Counted from the first letter of the stretch, positions 25,132-34,724 are shown. The stretch is DNA of 64,000 bases from Streptomyces sp. NBC_00572 (GCF_026341815.1 NZ_JAPENX010000001.1:2232001-2296000); one strand, 5' to 3'. Numbers and translations: made by a program. Notes: generated from the sequence alone by a model not told the origin.

Positions 25132-26047
25132 AGGACCCTCGCGCGAGGCGGACCTCCCCACGATCGATCTGGCCCGCGACACGGCCCCGCAGCTCCCCGC
25201 CGTCGACCGCGCCCTCCGCGAGGCCGGCTTCCTGCTGGTGACCGGGCACGGGGTGGACCCGGGGCTCCGGGCCGAGATCCGGTCGGTGGCGCGCCGCTTC
25301 TTCCACCTTCCGGGGGCCGTCAAGGAGCCGTACGCCGTGCGGGTCGGCGGCCGGGGCTGGCTCGGGCCCGGCGCGGAGGCCAACGGGTACGCGGAGGGCA
25401 CGGCGACCCCGCCCGATCTGAAGGAGTCGCTGTCCTTCGCGGCGGACGAGCCGACCGGGGACCCGGCCGTGGACGCCGAATGGTTCCTGCCGAACACCTG
25501 GCCGGCCGAGGTCCCCGAGCTGAAGCCGCTGGTGGAGACGTATCTGGCGCAGATGAAGACGCTCTCGGACCGGGTCCTGGACCTGCTCGGCGTGGCCCTC
25601 GGCGAGGAGCGGGACTTCTTCACCCGGCACACCGGGCACCCCACCTTCGGCTTCAACATCAACTGGTACCCGGGGCGGGAGCGGACGGGCGAGCCGGAGC
25701 CGGGCCAGTTCCGGATCGGCCCGCACACCGACTTCGGCACGGTGACCGTCCTCGACCGGCAGGCGGGCAAGGGCGGGCTGCAGGTCTTCACCGACGCCGA
25801 CGGCTGGCGTGACGCCCCGCACGATCCGGCGGCCTTCACCGTCAACATCGGTGACCTGATGGCGGGTTGGACCGATGGACGGTGGCATTCGGGCCGACAC
25901 CGGGTGCTGCCGCCGCCGGCCGACGTCCCCACGGAGGAGCTGATGTCGCTCGTGTACTTCTACGAGTGCACGCCCGGGACGACGATCCACGGCATCGAGT
26001 CGCACGGCTACCTGCGGGCCCAGCTCGACGCGATCGCCACGGACTGA
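25121..26047 (+). CDS. Isopenicillin N synthase-like 2OG-Fe(II) oxygenase
   Basis: This is 308 residues from GTG 25121; ATG 25124 is one codon later. The N-terminal DIOX_N region (LPTIDLARDTAPQLPAVDR) is followed by the Fe facial triad: H202 and D204 in GPHTDFGTV, and H260 in SGRHRVL. The usual R-x-S co-substrate motif of this family is not obvious; the aligned segment reads EELMSLVYFY. It probably hydroxylates or oxidises a small molecule, perhaps related to the deaminase product. The pair is on one transcript. Confidence 0.86.
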   Translation: MMNEGPSREADLPTIDLARDTAPQLPAVDRALREAGFLLVTGHGVDPGLRAEIRSVARRFFHLPGAVKEPYAVRVGGRGWLGPGAEANGYAEGTATPPDLKESLSFAADEPTGDPAVDAEWFLPNTWPAEVPELKPLVETYLAQMKTLSDRVLDLLGVALGEERDFFTRHTGHPTFGFNINWYPGRERTGEPEPGQFRIGPHTDFGTVTVLDRQAGKGGLQVFTDADGWRDAPHDPAAFTVNIGDLMAGWTDGRWHSGRHRVLPPPADVPTEELMSLVYFYECTPGTTIHGIESHGYLRAQLDAIATD

Positions 26048-26208
26048 CACCACCGCCACCAGGCACTCCGTCACAGGACGGCCGCACAAGACACACCTTC
26101 GCAACGACTCGAAAGCAGAGTCGAAAAGCGCACCGCTTTCCCAACATGCCGTCGATATCCTGGAGTTGGATGTGACGGGGGTAACGGGGGCAACGGGGGT
26201 GGCGGGTC

Positions 26209-28269
26209 GTGGACAGGGAGTTGTACGGCCGCGAGGCGGCCTTGCACGATGCCGGACTGGTCGCGCGCCTCAGCGGCCTGACGAAGCACGGCGCCTCGCG
26301 GGTGCCGTTCGAGCACGGTGACGATCCGCCGGTCACCGTCTTCACCGGCGGGCGCGGCACGGGGAAGACCGCCCTGCTCAAGGAGGTCCGCAACCGCTAC
26401 AAGGGGTACACGCCGCTCGCGCTCCTCGACTGCGCGCACATCGAGCCGCCCGCCGACCACGGCCCCGGCTGGACCCCGCTCACCGGGGCCCTCGCCGAGC
26501 TCGCCGTACAGCTGTCGCCGAAGGTGCTCGGCGCGCGGCCGGTGAAGTTCCCCCGGGTCTCGCTCGGGCTCGTCGCGGTCGCCTCGCTCGGCTGGTCGCA
26601 CGAGGACGACGAGCGCGCCCGGCGCGACCTCCAGCGGCTCGGACCGCTGCTCGCCACCGTCGACCCGACCAGGGGCGCCGCCACCCACTGGGTCGGCAAG
26701 GTCCTCGCCAAGCTGGCCGCCACCTTCGCCGAGGCCACCGTGCCGCTCGCCGGACTGCTGGCCGAGGCCACCGTGGAGACCGTCCTGGAGGAGGTCTTCG
26801 GCCGCCTCCAGCGCACCTCGGAGAGCTGGTACGGCGCCTATCGCAACGCGGGCGGACGCGGCAAGGCCGGTCTCCAGCAGCTCGCGATCGACTTCGAGCA
26901 GGGCGGCCGGCGCCGCGCCGAGGCCGAGGGCTTCCTCGTCGGCGCCCTCACCGAGGACCTGCTCCACCCGTACGTCGGGATCCGGCGCGGCGGCCGCATC
27001 GGCCGCCCGCTCGTCCTCCTCGACAACGCCCACGAACCGCTCGGCCGGCAGCTCGTCGAACCGATGCTGCGCGCCCGCGCCGAGGGCCGCCGCGACCGGG
27101 TCGTCGTCCTCGCCACCTCCCGGGTCCGGGAACACGAGGGGCTGCGGCACGCCACCCGCACCCGGCTGCCGGAAACCTCGCACCGGGCGCCCGGCCCGCG
27201 CGACGCCCGGGTGGGCTCCGGCATCCTCGCCGTGGAGCTCACGCCGCTCTCCCCGTCGCAGACCCGCTCCGCCTTCGACCACCACGACTCCTCAGGCCGC
27301 ACGCCCACCGAACTCGCCCGCGCCGTGCACCGGTTGACCGGTGGACGCCCCCTCGGCGTGGCCCTCCTCGGCCGCGCCGCCGGAGAGGCCCCGGAGCACC
27401 TGCGGGCCGGCCTCACCCCGGGCGGACTGCTCGACCTGATGGTCGAACTGCGCGAGGACGCCCCACCGGTGCCCGTCGCCCCCACCCTCCTCGCCGAACT
27501 CCTCCCGGTGCGGCGGCCCGGCCCGTACACCGTGCTCGCCGCCGCCCACGACGAGGAGTCCGCCCGGATGCTCGCCCACGCCCGGCTCCAGGGCGAGTCC
27601 CTCGACGGGGACGTGGCGCTGCGCGTCCGCGACCAACTGCGCTCCGAGGACTGGGTCGAGAGCCCCCGGCACTTCGTCGGCGACCCGCTGCTCCGCGCCC
27701 TGCTCCTGCACCGCCTCCGCTTCGAGGACGGCGATCACCCCCGGTACGCGGCCTGGCGCGCCGTCCACGAGACCCTGCACCGGCACTACGGCCCCGAGCC
27801 GGGCCCGTACCGGCTCCATCACGACCTGGCCCTCGGCCGCACCGAAGAGGCCGTCACCCAGCTGCGGGTCACCTTCCCGGAGCAGGACGTCCTCGGCTGG
27901 CTCGGGCGGCTGCGGTTCATCGGCGCCGCCCCGTACCCCCGCGAGCGCGACCGGACCGGCCCCGACCCGCGCCGGGCGGTCGCCCTCGGCCAGGGACCGA
28001 CCGGAGACCTCCCGCCGGGACTGGACGCCGACACCATCGAACTCCACCTGTCCGTACGGCGGTTGCTGCACGCCGTATGGCTGCTCACCGATCCGCTCGC
28101 ACTGCCCGACGACGAGGTGGCGGACCGCCTCGCGCACGAGTTGCGCCGGCTCTCCGGCCGTCATCTGACGGGCAGCGGTTCACTCTGGGACGCGGCCACC
28201 CACTGGCCGCGCGACATCCGTGCCTGGCGGGAGCTGTCGCTGCCGCCGGGCCGCGAGGACGGAGTCTGA
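26209..28269 (+). CDS. STAND-like P-loop NTPase, first gene of a two-gene unit
   Basis: This 686-residue protein starts at GTG 26209. It has Walker A GGRGTGKT (residues 47-54), Walker B LVLLDNAHE (268-276, Asp272), and a sensor-like VVVLATSR (298-305), then a long helical C-terminal part. The large gap between Walker A and B (about 215 residues) and the all-helical tail are STAND/AAA-like. No transmembrane segment or known effector (nuclease, TIR, protease) is visible. It stops three bases before a PBP-type gene, so the two should act together, for example as sensor and switch. Confidence 0.75.
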   Translation: MDRELYGREAALHDAGLVARLSGLTKHGASRVPFEHGDDPPVTVFTGGRGTGKTALLKEVRNRYKGYTPLALLDCAHIEPPADHGPGWTPLTGALAELAVQLSPKVLGARPVKFPRVSLGLVAVASLGWSHEDDERARRDLQRLGPLLATVDPTRGAATHWVGKVLAKLAATFAEATVPLAGLLAEATVETVLEEVFGRLQRTSESWYGAYRNAGGRGKAGLQQLAIDFEQGGRRRAEAEGFLVGALTEDLLHPYVGIRRGGRIGRPLVLLDNAHEPLGRQLVEPMLRARAEGRRDRVVVLATSRVREHEGLRHATRTRLPETSHRAPGPRDARVGSGILAVELTPLSPSQTRSAFDHHDSSGRTPTELARAVHRLTGGRPLGVALLGRAAGEAPEHLRAGLTPGGLLDLMVELREDAPPVPVAPTLLAELLPVRRPGPYTVLAAAHDEESARMLAHARLQGESLDGDVALRVRDQLRSEDWVESPRHFVGDPLLRALLLHRLRFEDGDHPRYAAWRAVHETLHRHYGPEPGPYRLHHDLALGRTEEAVTQLRVTFPEQDVLGWLGRLRFIGAAPYPRERDRTGPDPRRAVALGQGPTGDLPPGLDADTIELHLSVRRLLHAVWLLTDPLALPDDEVADRLAHELRRLSGRHLTGSGSLWDAATHWPRDIRAWRELSLPPGREDGV

Positions 28270-28272
28270 GGC

Positions 28273-29844
28273 ATGCCCGACCGCCCGACCGACCCACGCA
28301 TCGGCCGACCGCTCGACCGGCTGCGGCGCCGCGTCCGCACCCCCCGCCAGAAGCTCGTCGCGACCCTCGTCACCGCCGCCGTCGTCATCGGCCTGGGCGG
28401 CTACGGCATCGCCCGGCTCACCACCCCGGAGGACCGTTCCTGCGCCGCGGGCGTCGAGAGACCGGAGGGCAGCGGCGAGTGCGTCGGCGTCAACGGCGAC
28501 GGCCACGCCTTCGGCATACCCGAACTCGCCGAGGTCGCCCGGGCCATCGGCGCCGAGAACGCCACCCTCAAGGCCGACGAGTACGCCACCGTCGCCGTCC
28601 TCCTGCCGCTGACCTCCACCGACAGCGGCATGCGGGTCAAGGTGCTGCACGAGGTCCAGGGCGCGTACGCCTACCAGTACCGGGCCAACCACGAGTCCAA
28701 CAGCGAGACCCCGAAGATCCGCCTCGTCCTCGCCAACACCGGCAAGGGCAACGCCCACTGGCGCGGCACCGTCGACCGGCTCATCAATATGACCGGCGCC
28801 CCCGACCGGCTGCGGGCCGTCTCCGGCGTCGCCACCTCCTCCACCGAGATGCGCGAGTCGGTGACCGCCCTCACCGGCGCCGGGATCGCCGTCGTCGGCA
28901 CCACCATCACCGCCGACGACATCGCCAACGGCCCGGGCCCCGGACACAACCGCTATCCCGGCCTCGCACGCGTCTCCCCCACCAACAACGACGAGGCCAA
29001 GGCCCTGGCGAACTTCGGCCGCGTCGACGCCGCCAAGGCGCTCCTCGTCCAGGACACCCGCAGCGGCGACCACTACACCGACACCCTCAAGGCCGCCTTC
29101 GCCGCGTCGCTGAAGGGCGCGCCCCACGAGCCGCAGCTCTTCACCTCGCCCGCCGACCCCACCGACGAGGGCACCACCGCCAACACCTTCCGCCAGATCA
29201 CCCATCTGATCTGCGACACCCGCGCCGAGACGGTCTTCTTCGCCGGCCGCCACACCCAGCTGCGCCAGTTCATCAACGCGCTCGGCGCCCGCGGCTGCGT
29301 CGAGCGCTCCTTCACGATCCTGACCGGCGACGAGGGCTCGTACCTGGGCGCGGACGAGAAGCTCGACCGGAACGCGCTGAAGGCGAAGCTGACCGTGCGG
29401 TACGCCGCGCTCGCCCACCCGGACGCCTGGAAGCCGGCGAAGGGGCGGCCGGTCCCGTCGACCGGCGGTTCGGTGGTGGCGTACTCGACCTTCGTGACGG
29501 ACATCGCCCGCGCCTCGAAGGAGCCGGTGCCGCTCACCGACGGCCAGGCGATCGTGGCGTACGACGCGATGGCGCTCGCGGTCCACGCGATCCGCCAGGC
29601 CACCCCGCAGGGCTCGCAGTACCCGGAGCTCGCGGACGTGGTCACCCAGTGGCCGCAGGTCAAGGGCTCGCTCCGGGTCCAGGGCGCGAGCGGCTGGATC
29701 TGCCTGGACAACTACGGCAACCCGTACAACAAGGCGGTCCCGATCGTGGAACTCGCCCAGGACGGCACCCAGCGCTTCGTCCAGATCGCCTGGCCGGAGA
29801 TCCACCCACCGACGACGTCCTGCCTGCCGCCGAAGAAGGGCTAA
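28273..29844 (+). CDS. Membrane-anchored periplasmic-binding (type I) protein partner of the NTPase
   Basis: This 523-residue protein has a basic N-terminus (residues 1-26, many Arg), a single membrane helix at about 27-49 (KLVATLVTAAVVIGLGGYGI), then an extracytoplasmic type I solute-binding fold like Leu/Ile/Val receptors (YATVAVLLPLTSTDSGM, GAGIAVVGTTITADDIA, KALLVQDTRSGDHYTD, YDAMALAVHAIRQA). There is no lipobox, so it is an anchored rather than lipid-linked protein. There are no ABC permease or ATPase genes next to it; the only partner is the upstream STAND-like NTPase. Confidence 0.8.
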   Translation: MPDRPTDPRIGRPLDRLRRRVRTPRQKLVATLVTAAVVIGLGGYGIARLTTPEDRSCAAGVERPEGSGECVGVNGDGHAFGIPELAEVARAIGAENATLKADEYATVAVLLPLTSTDSGMRVKVLHEVQGAYAYQYRANHESNSETPKIRLVLANTGKGNAHWRGTVDRLINMTGAPDRLRAVSGVATSSTEMRESVTALTGAGIAVVGTTITADDIANGPGPGHNRYPGLARVSPTNNDEAKALANFGRVDAAKALLVQDTRSGDHYTDTLKAAFAASLKGAPHEPQLFTSPADPTDEGTTANTFRQITHLICDTRAETVFFAGRHTQLRQFINALGARGCVERSFTILTGDEGSYLGADEKLDRNALKAKLTVRYAALAHPDAWKPAKGRPVPSTGGSVVAYSTFVTDIARASKEPVPLTDGQAIVAYDAMALAVHAIRQATPQGSQYPELADVVTQWPQVKGSLRVQGASGWICLDNYGNPYNKAVPIVELAQDGTQRFVQIAWPEIHPPTTSCLPPKKG

Positions 29845-29850
29845 TCGGGC

Positions 29851-30384
29851 CTACGGCACCCACTTGGGCCAGGGCGCTTCGTCCCGCTCGTACAGCGCCC
29901 GCAGCTGCTGCCACCGCTCGGACGACCACGCGGCCCAGTCCGTCCGGTCACCGTCGAGCGCGTCGGCCAGCAGCTCGAAGTGATCGTGCCACCCGGCAAG
30001 ACGGTCCAGCCGGTACTCCCGCCCCGCCCGCAACTCGTTCGTGAAACGCAGCACGGTCGACCCGCCGCCCCCGGGCGCCCCCGGTTCCAGATGGAACCGG
30101 ATGCGTCCGTGCGTCGGATCGACCGTGTACTCGGCCACGTACCCGGGATCCCAGGCGGTCACCTGCCCCGAGACCACCGTGTCGCCGTTCAGCCAGCGGA
30201 GGGTGACCCGGCCGCCGAGCCGGGGTTCCAGCGGGTCCGCCGCGCACAGCCAGCCCGCCAGGCCCCCGGGGGTGGAGACGGCCTCCCAGACCGCCGCCGG
30301 CGGGTGGGACAGCTCGACGGCGAACCGCAGCAGGTGCGTGTCGCCGTCGTGGGCCTCGCACCTGCCCCGGGGTATCTCGCTCAT
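29851..30384 (-). CDS. SRPBCC (START/AHSA1-like) family protein
   Basis: This 177-residue protein has the activator-of-Hsp90-ATPase-like START fold: FAVELSHPPAAVWEAVSTPG at the start, LGGRVTLRWLNGD in the middle, and the closing segment GGGGSTVLRFTNEL with a C-terminal helix (LAGWHDHFELLADAL). It would bind a hydrophobic ligand in a deep cavity. It is a single gene, convergent with the PBP gene, and is probably a small cytosolic ligand-binding protein. Confidence 0.85.
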   Translation of the reverse strand: MSEIPRGRCEAHDGDTHLLRFAVELSHPPAAVWEAVSTPGGLAGWLCAADPLEPRLGGRVTLRWLNGDTVVSGQVTAWDPGYVAEYTVDPTHGRIRFHLEPGAPGGGGSTVLRFTNELRAGREYRLDRLAGWHDHFELLADALDGDRTDWAAWSSERWQQLRALYERDEAPWPKWVP

Positions 30385-30421
30385 ACCTCAAGCGTGGCCC
30401 CGGGGCCCGTCACCCGCGAGC

Positions 30422-31507
30422 TCAGACGCCGGCGTACGAGTGCTTGCTGGTGACGAAGATGTTGACGCCGTAGTAGTTGAACAAGAAGCAGGCGAAGGCG
30501 ATGAGCGCGATGTACGCGGCCTTCCGCCCCTTCCAGCCGGCCGTCGCGCGCGCGTGCAGGTACGCGGCGTAACCGACCCAGGTGATGAAGGACCAGACCT
30601 CCTTGGCGTCCCAGCCCCAGTAGCGGCCCCACGCGTCGCCGGCCCAGATCGCGCCCGCGATGATCGTGAAGGTCCACAGCGGGAAGACGGCCGCGTTGAC
30701 CCGGTACGAGAACTTGTCGAGCGAGGCCGCCGAGGGCAGCCGCTCCATGACGGAGCGGGCGAAGGCGCCCGGGTTCCCGCCGGTCGCGAGCTTGTTCTCG
30801 TACGAGTCGCGGAAGAGGTACAGCAGGGTGGCGGTGGCGCCCAGGTAGAAGACCGCGCCACAGAAGATCGCGGTGGAGACGTGGATCCACAGCCAGTACG
30901 AGTCGAGCGCGGGGACCAGCTGGTCGCTCGGGGTCTTCAGCCAGGTGGTGGCCATGCCCAGGTCGAGCAGGACCGTGGTGACCAGCGGGAGGCCGAGCCA
31001 GCGCACGTTCTTCTTGGCGACGAGGAAGCCAAGGTACGCGCCGACCGCCACCGTCGAGAAGGTGGTGGAGAACTCGTACATGTTGCCCCAGGGGGCCCGC
31101 TGCACGGAGAGCGCCCGGGTGACCACGCCCGAGGCCTCGACCAGGAAGGCGAGGACGGTGAGCGAGACGGCGATCCGGCCGTACAGATCGCCCTTGACGG
31201 TGCCACCGGCGGCACCGGGACCGTCCGGTACGTCACGGGTGCCGGCCGCGGACCGGGTGACGACCTTCGGCTTCTCCAGGACGGCGGTGCCCCCGCCCGC
31301 CTGCTTGACCTGGACGGTCACGGCGGACGTGGCCGCCGAGGACCGCGAGGTGAGCGCGGCGGCGGTACGGCCGACCTTGCTGCGGCTGCCCAGCACCCAC
31401 TCGGCGATGTGGGCGAAGAAGGCCAGGGTGTAGACGGCCATCGAGGAGTAGATGAGCAGGTCGCTCATCCGCGCCAGGCTCTCGTTGGTCGTGGCGGCGA
31501 GGATCAC
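30422..31507 (-). CDS. ccsB: Cytochrome c biogenesis protein CcsB (system II)
   Basis: This 361-residue membrane protein starts at GTG 31507, overlapping the resB stop (GTGA). It has about eight helices and the haem-handling tryptophan-rich segment AWGRYWGWDAKEVWSFITW near residues 290-310. With ResB it forms the system II haem ligase that attaches haem to apocytochrome c outside the membrane. A Pro/Thr-rich loop lies between the second helix region and the core. Confidence 0.93.
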   Translation of the reverse strand: MILAATTNESLARMSDLLIYSSMAVYTLAFFAHIAEWVLGSRSKVGRTAAALTSRSSAATSAVTVQVKQAGGGTAVLEKPKVVTRSAAGTRDVPDGPGAAGGTVKGDLYGRIAVSLTVLAFLVEASGVVTRALSVQRAPWGNMYEFSTTFSTVAVGAYLGFLVAKKNVRWLGLPLVTTVLLDLGMATTWLKTPSDQLVPALDSYWLWIHVSTAIFCGAVFYLGATATLLYLFRDSYENKLATGGNPGAFARSVMERLPSAASLDKFSYRVNAAVFPLWTFTIIAGAIWAGDAWGRYWGWDAKEVWSFITWVGYAAYLHARATAGWKGRKAAYIALIAFACFLFNYYGVNIFVTSKHSYAGV

Positions 31508-33294
31508 TTGTCGGCCTCTCCAGAAGGGGCAGGGTCTTCTGCGGGTTCTTCCGCGGGTTCCGGTACGTCTTCCGGATCGGCTTGCTTCACAGCTCCGGAC
31601 CGCACGTCGTCGCGTACGTCCCGGGGTACGGCCTCAGGATCGGCGTCGGGCGCCGGGGGCGCGTCCGCCGTGAGCGCGACCGCGAGGTCGCCCAGCTCCT
31701 CGGGGAGCTTCGCGGACTCGCTGCGTCCCAGGCCCGCCATCTCGACGACGGTCACGCCGTCCTCACCGCGCACGGCCCGGACCCAGACCCGGCGCCGCTG
31801 GATGAAGAGCGAACCGGTCAGACCCGCGATCGCGGCGATCGCGCCCGCGAGGGCGAGCCCGTTGCCGGGCTGCTGCGAGACCTGGAAGCTCGCCCACTCC
31901 TTGATGTCCTTCTCGAAGGTGATCGAGCCGGCGCCGCCGGGGAGCGTCATGGACTCGCCGGGCAGCAGCCGCTCGGCGAGCTTGTTGCCGGACGCGTCCT
32001 TGAACTGCTCCATCTTGGACTTGTCGAGCTGGTACACGTTCTGCGGCAGCCCCGAGTTGACCCGCAGGTCGCCGTGGAAGCCGGTGAGCGCCATGACGGG
32101 GAAGTCGAGCGCCGGGAACTGGGAGAACATCGTGCCCTTGCCGGAGCCCGCGAACGTCGGCACGAAGAAGGCCTGGAAGCCCAGCTGCTCCTTCTTGTCG
32201 TTCTTGTCGCGGTAGCCGTCCATCACCTTGATGGCGCCGGTGGAGGTGATGTTGTTGTCGATGGGCAGCAGCGGTACGGCGCCGTGGAAGACGGTCCTGC
32301 CGCGGCCGTCCTTGACGGTGACGACGGGCGCGTAGCCGTGGGCGATCAGATAGACCTTGGAGTCGCCGACCTTCAGCGGCTCGTTGACCCGGATGACCGC
32401 CTTCTTGTCGGCGCCGCCCTGGGAGTAGGAGACCTTCGCCTCGAAGGTGCGGGGGGTGCCACGCTGGGGGCCGTTCTTCTCGTACGTGCCGTTGAAGGCG
32501 TCGAGCTTGAAGCTGAACGGTTCCAGCTCGTCGATGCCGAACTGGGAGCCGGACTTGAAGTCGTCGTACTGCGTGAGCGTGTTGGAGAAGCCGTCGCCCT
32601 CGACGATCAGCTTCCCGCCCTCGGACTTGAAGAGCTGGCCCCAGGCGAAGGCGACGAGCATGACGATGAGGGCGACGTGGAAGGCCAGGTTCCCGGCCTC
32701 GCGCAGATAGCCCTTCTCGGCGGCGATCGCGCCGCCGACCGTGTGGGCGCGGAAGCGGCGTCCCTTGAGCAGGGTGAGCGCGGCCTCGCGGACCTGCTCG
32801 GGCTCGGCCTCGGTGCGCCAGGTGGTGTACGCGGGGAGCCGGTCGAGGCGCTTGGGCGCGCCCGGCGGGCGGCTGCGGAGCTGACCGACGAACTGCCAGC
32901 TGCGGGGGACGATGCAGCCGATGAGGGAGACGAACAGCAGCATGTAGATCGCGGAGAACCACACCGAGCTGTAGACGTCGAAGAACTGGAGCTTCTCGTA
33001 GAGCGGCGTGAGCGTCTCGTGGGCGTCCTTGAAGGCCTGCACCTTCAGCTCGTCCGCGCTGGTCTGCGGGATGAGGGAGCCGGGGACCGCGCCGAGGGAG
33101 AGCATGAAGAGCAGGATCAGCGCGACCCGCATGGAGGTCAGCTGCCGCCAGAACCAGCGGACCCAGCCGACGACCCCGAGGGTGGGGCCGCCGATGACGG
33201 GCTCGCTCCGGTCCTCGACGGGTGCGGTGGAGAGCTGGGCGCCGGCCGCTTCGTCGGCGTGGCGCTCGGTCTCCGTCGTATCGGTCTTGCTCAT
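31504..33294 (-). CDS. resB: ResB-type cytochrome c synthase subunit
   Basis: I start this at ATG 33294 (MSKTDTTE), five bases after the ccdA stop; the product has 596 residues. Three early helices (MRVALILLFMLSLGAVPGSL, VWFSAIYMLLFVSLIGC, LAFHVALIVMLVAFAWGQ) are followed by a large extracytoplasmic domain and a late helix (LALAGAIAAIAGLTGSLF), the standard ResB order. A long acidic, Pro-rich tail closes it. It partners CcsB in haem delivery to cytochrome c. Confidence 0.92.
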   Translation of the reverse strand: MSKTDTTETERHADEAAGAQLSTAPVEDRSEPVIGGPTLGVVGWVRWFWRQLTSMRVALILLFMLSLGAVPGSLIPQTSADELKVQAFKDAHETLTPLYEKLQFFDVYSSVWFSAIYMLLFVSLIGCIVPRSWQFVGQLRSRPPGAPKRLDRLPAYTTWRTEAEPEQVREAALTLLKGRRFRAHTVGGAIAAEKGYLREAGNLAFHVALIVMLVAFAWGQLFKSEGGKLIVEGDGFSNTLTQYDDFKSGSQFGIDELEPFSFKLDAFNGTYEKNGPQRGTPRTFEAKVSYSQGGADKKAVIRVNEPLKVGDSKVYLIAHGYAPVVTVKDGRGRTVFHGAVPLLPIDNNITSTGAIKVMDGYRDKNDKKEQLGFQAFFVPTFAGSGKGTMFSQFPALDFPVMALTGFHGDLRVNSGLPQNVYQLDKSKMEQFKDASGNKLAERLLPGESMTLPGGAGSITFEKDIKEWASFQVSQQPGNGLALAGAIAAIAGLTGSLFIQRRRVWVRAVRGEDGVTVVEMAGLGRSESAKLPEELGDLAVALTADAPPAPDADPEAVPRDVRDDVRSGAVKQADPEDVPEPAEEPAEDPAPSGEADK

Positions 33295-33299
33295 GGAAC

Positions 33300-34037
33300 T
33301 CAGATCCCCACCGTGAAACCGCTGGACCAGCCCTGCATCGTGGCGACCATGTTGTCCCACGCGCCCGTGAGGAGCAGGACGCCGGTGACGATCATCATGC
33401 CGCCGCCGATCCGCATCACCCACACGTAGTGCTTCTTGACCCATCCGAACGCGCCGAGCGCCTTGCGGAAGGCGACGGCGGCGAGCACGAAAGGTACGCC
33501 GAGGCCGAGGCAGTAGGCGAAGGCGAGTATCGCGCCGCGGCCCGCGCTGGCCTGCTCCAGGGCGAGGGCGTTGACCGAGGCGAGCGTCGGGCCGATGCAC
33601 GGGGCCCAGCCGATGCCGAAGAGCGCGCCGAGGATCGGCGCGCCGACCAGACCGGCGACGGGCTTCTTGTGGAAGCGGAACTCGCGCTGGGTGAACCAGG
33701 GCATCAGGCCGAGGAAGAACACGCCCATGAGGACCATCAGGACGCCGAGAATCATGTTGAGCGTGTCGCTGTACGCCTGGAGGTACGTCCCGAAGTAGCC
33801 GAAGAGGGCACCGCCGGAGACGAACACGGCGCTGAAGCCGAGGACGAAGAGCAGGGCGCCGGCGGTCATCCGGCCTCGGCGGCTCTCGCCGAGGTCGGTG
33901 CCGGTGACCCCGGTCACGTACGACAGGTAGCCGGGGACCAGCGGGAGCACGCACGGCGAGAAGAAGGAGACCAGGCCGCCGAGGACCGCGACGGGCACGG
34001 CGAGCAGCAGGGCTCCGCTGGTGATCGTCTCGTCCAC
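33300..34037 (-). CDS. ccdA: Thiol-disulfide electron transporter CcdA
   Basis: This 245-residue membrane protein has six helices. The two redox cysteines lie in helix 1 (FFSPCVLPLVPGYLSY) and helix 4 (IGWAPCIGPTL), both in the P-C-x-x-P/G form of CcdA. It passes reducing power from the cytosol to the extracytoplasmic thioredoxin ResA, so that apocytochrome cysteines stay reduced. It lies between resA and resB with spacings of four and five bases. Confidence 0.94.
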   Translation of the reverse strand: MDETITSGALLLAVPVAVLGGLVSFFSPCVLPLVPGYLSYVTGVTGTDLGESRRGRMTAGALLFVLGFSAVFVSGGALFGYFGTYLQAYSDTLNMILGVLMVLMGVFFLGLMPWFTQREFRFHKKPVAGLVGAPILGALFGIGWAPCIGPTLASVNALALEQASAGRGAILAFAYCLGLGVPFVLAAVAFRKALGAFGWVKKHYVWVMRIGGGMMIVTGVLLLTGAWDNMVATMQGWSSGFTVGI

Positions 34038-34041
34038 GGGC

Positions 34042-34647
34042 CTACTTCTCCTTGAGGAGAGGCTCGATCATCGAACGGAGCTTCTCCTCGTTGAGCGCCA
34101 TGAGCGAGCGTGCGGCGATCTTCCCCTCCTTGTCGAGGACGACGGTGGAGGGGATGGACTGCGGGGAGAGCGTGCCCTTGGGGAAGCCGAAGAGGATGAG
34201 CCTGCCCTGCGGGTCGTAGAGGCTGGGGTAGTCGACCCCGTAGTCCTCTTCGAAGGCGAGGGCGGGCTGCTTGTTGGGGTCGCGGGTGTTGAGGCCGACG
34301 AACTCGACGCCCTTGCCCTGGAGGTCCTTGGCGACCTTCGCGAAGTGCGGGGCCTCGGCGCGGCAGGGGGCGCACCAGGAGCCCCACACGTTGAGGACGA
34401 CGACGTTGCCCTTGAGGTCGGCGACGTCGAGCTGCTTGCCGTCGAGGGTCTCGCCCGCCAGCTTTCCGGTGGAGGCGCGCTCGCCCTTGGCCGCGGTGGA
34501 GATACCACCCGTGTTGGTCACGAAGTTGGTGTTGCCACCGCCGCCGGACTTGCCGTTGCTGTCGCCGCCGCAGGCCGAGAGCGTGAGGGCGGCGGACAGC
34601 ACTCCGACGGCGAGCAGGGTGCGTCGAGGGGCACGGCTAAGGCTCAT
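34042..34647 (-). CDS. resA: ResA/TlpA-type lipoprotein thioredoxin
   Basis: This 201-residue protein (ATG 34647) has a signal peptide with lipobox LSAC (Cys26). A Gly/Asn-rich linker is followed by a thioredoxin fold with WCAPC (residues 91-95). It reduces apocytochrome c on the outer face of the membrane and is itself reduced by CcdA. It is the first gene of the resA-ccdA-resB-ccsB unit. Confidence 0.93.
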   Translation of the reverse strand: MSLSRAPRRTLLAVGVLSAALTLSACGGDSNGKSGGGGNTNFVTNTGGISTAAKGERASTGKLAGETLDGKQLDVADLKGNVVVLNVWGSWCAPCRAEAPHFAKVAKDLQGKGVEFVGLNTRDPNKQPALAFEEDYGVDYPSLYDPQGRLILFGFPKGTLSPQSIPSTVVLDKEGKIAARSLMALNEEKLRSMIEPLLKEK

Positions 34648-34724
34648 GTGAAAAGTTTCGCATGGGCGTTTGGGGGATCTTGGGCACCCCCCTACGTGCC
34701 CGTAAAGCCCCTTGTCAAGATCGC

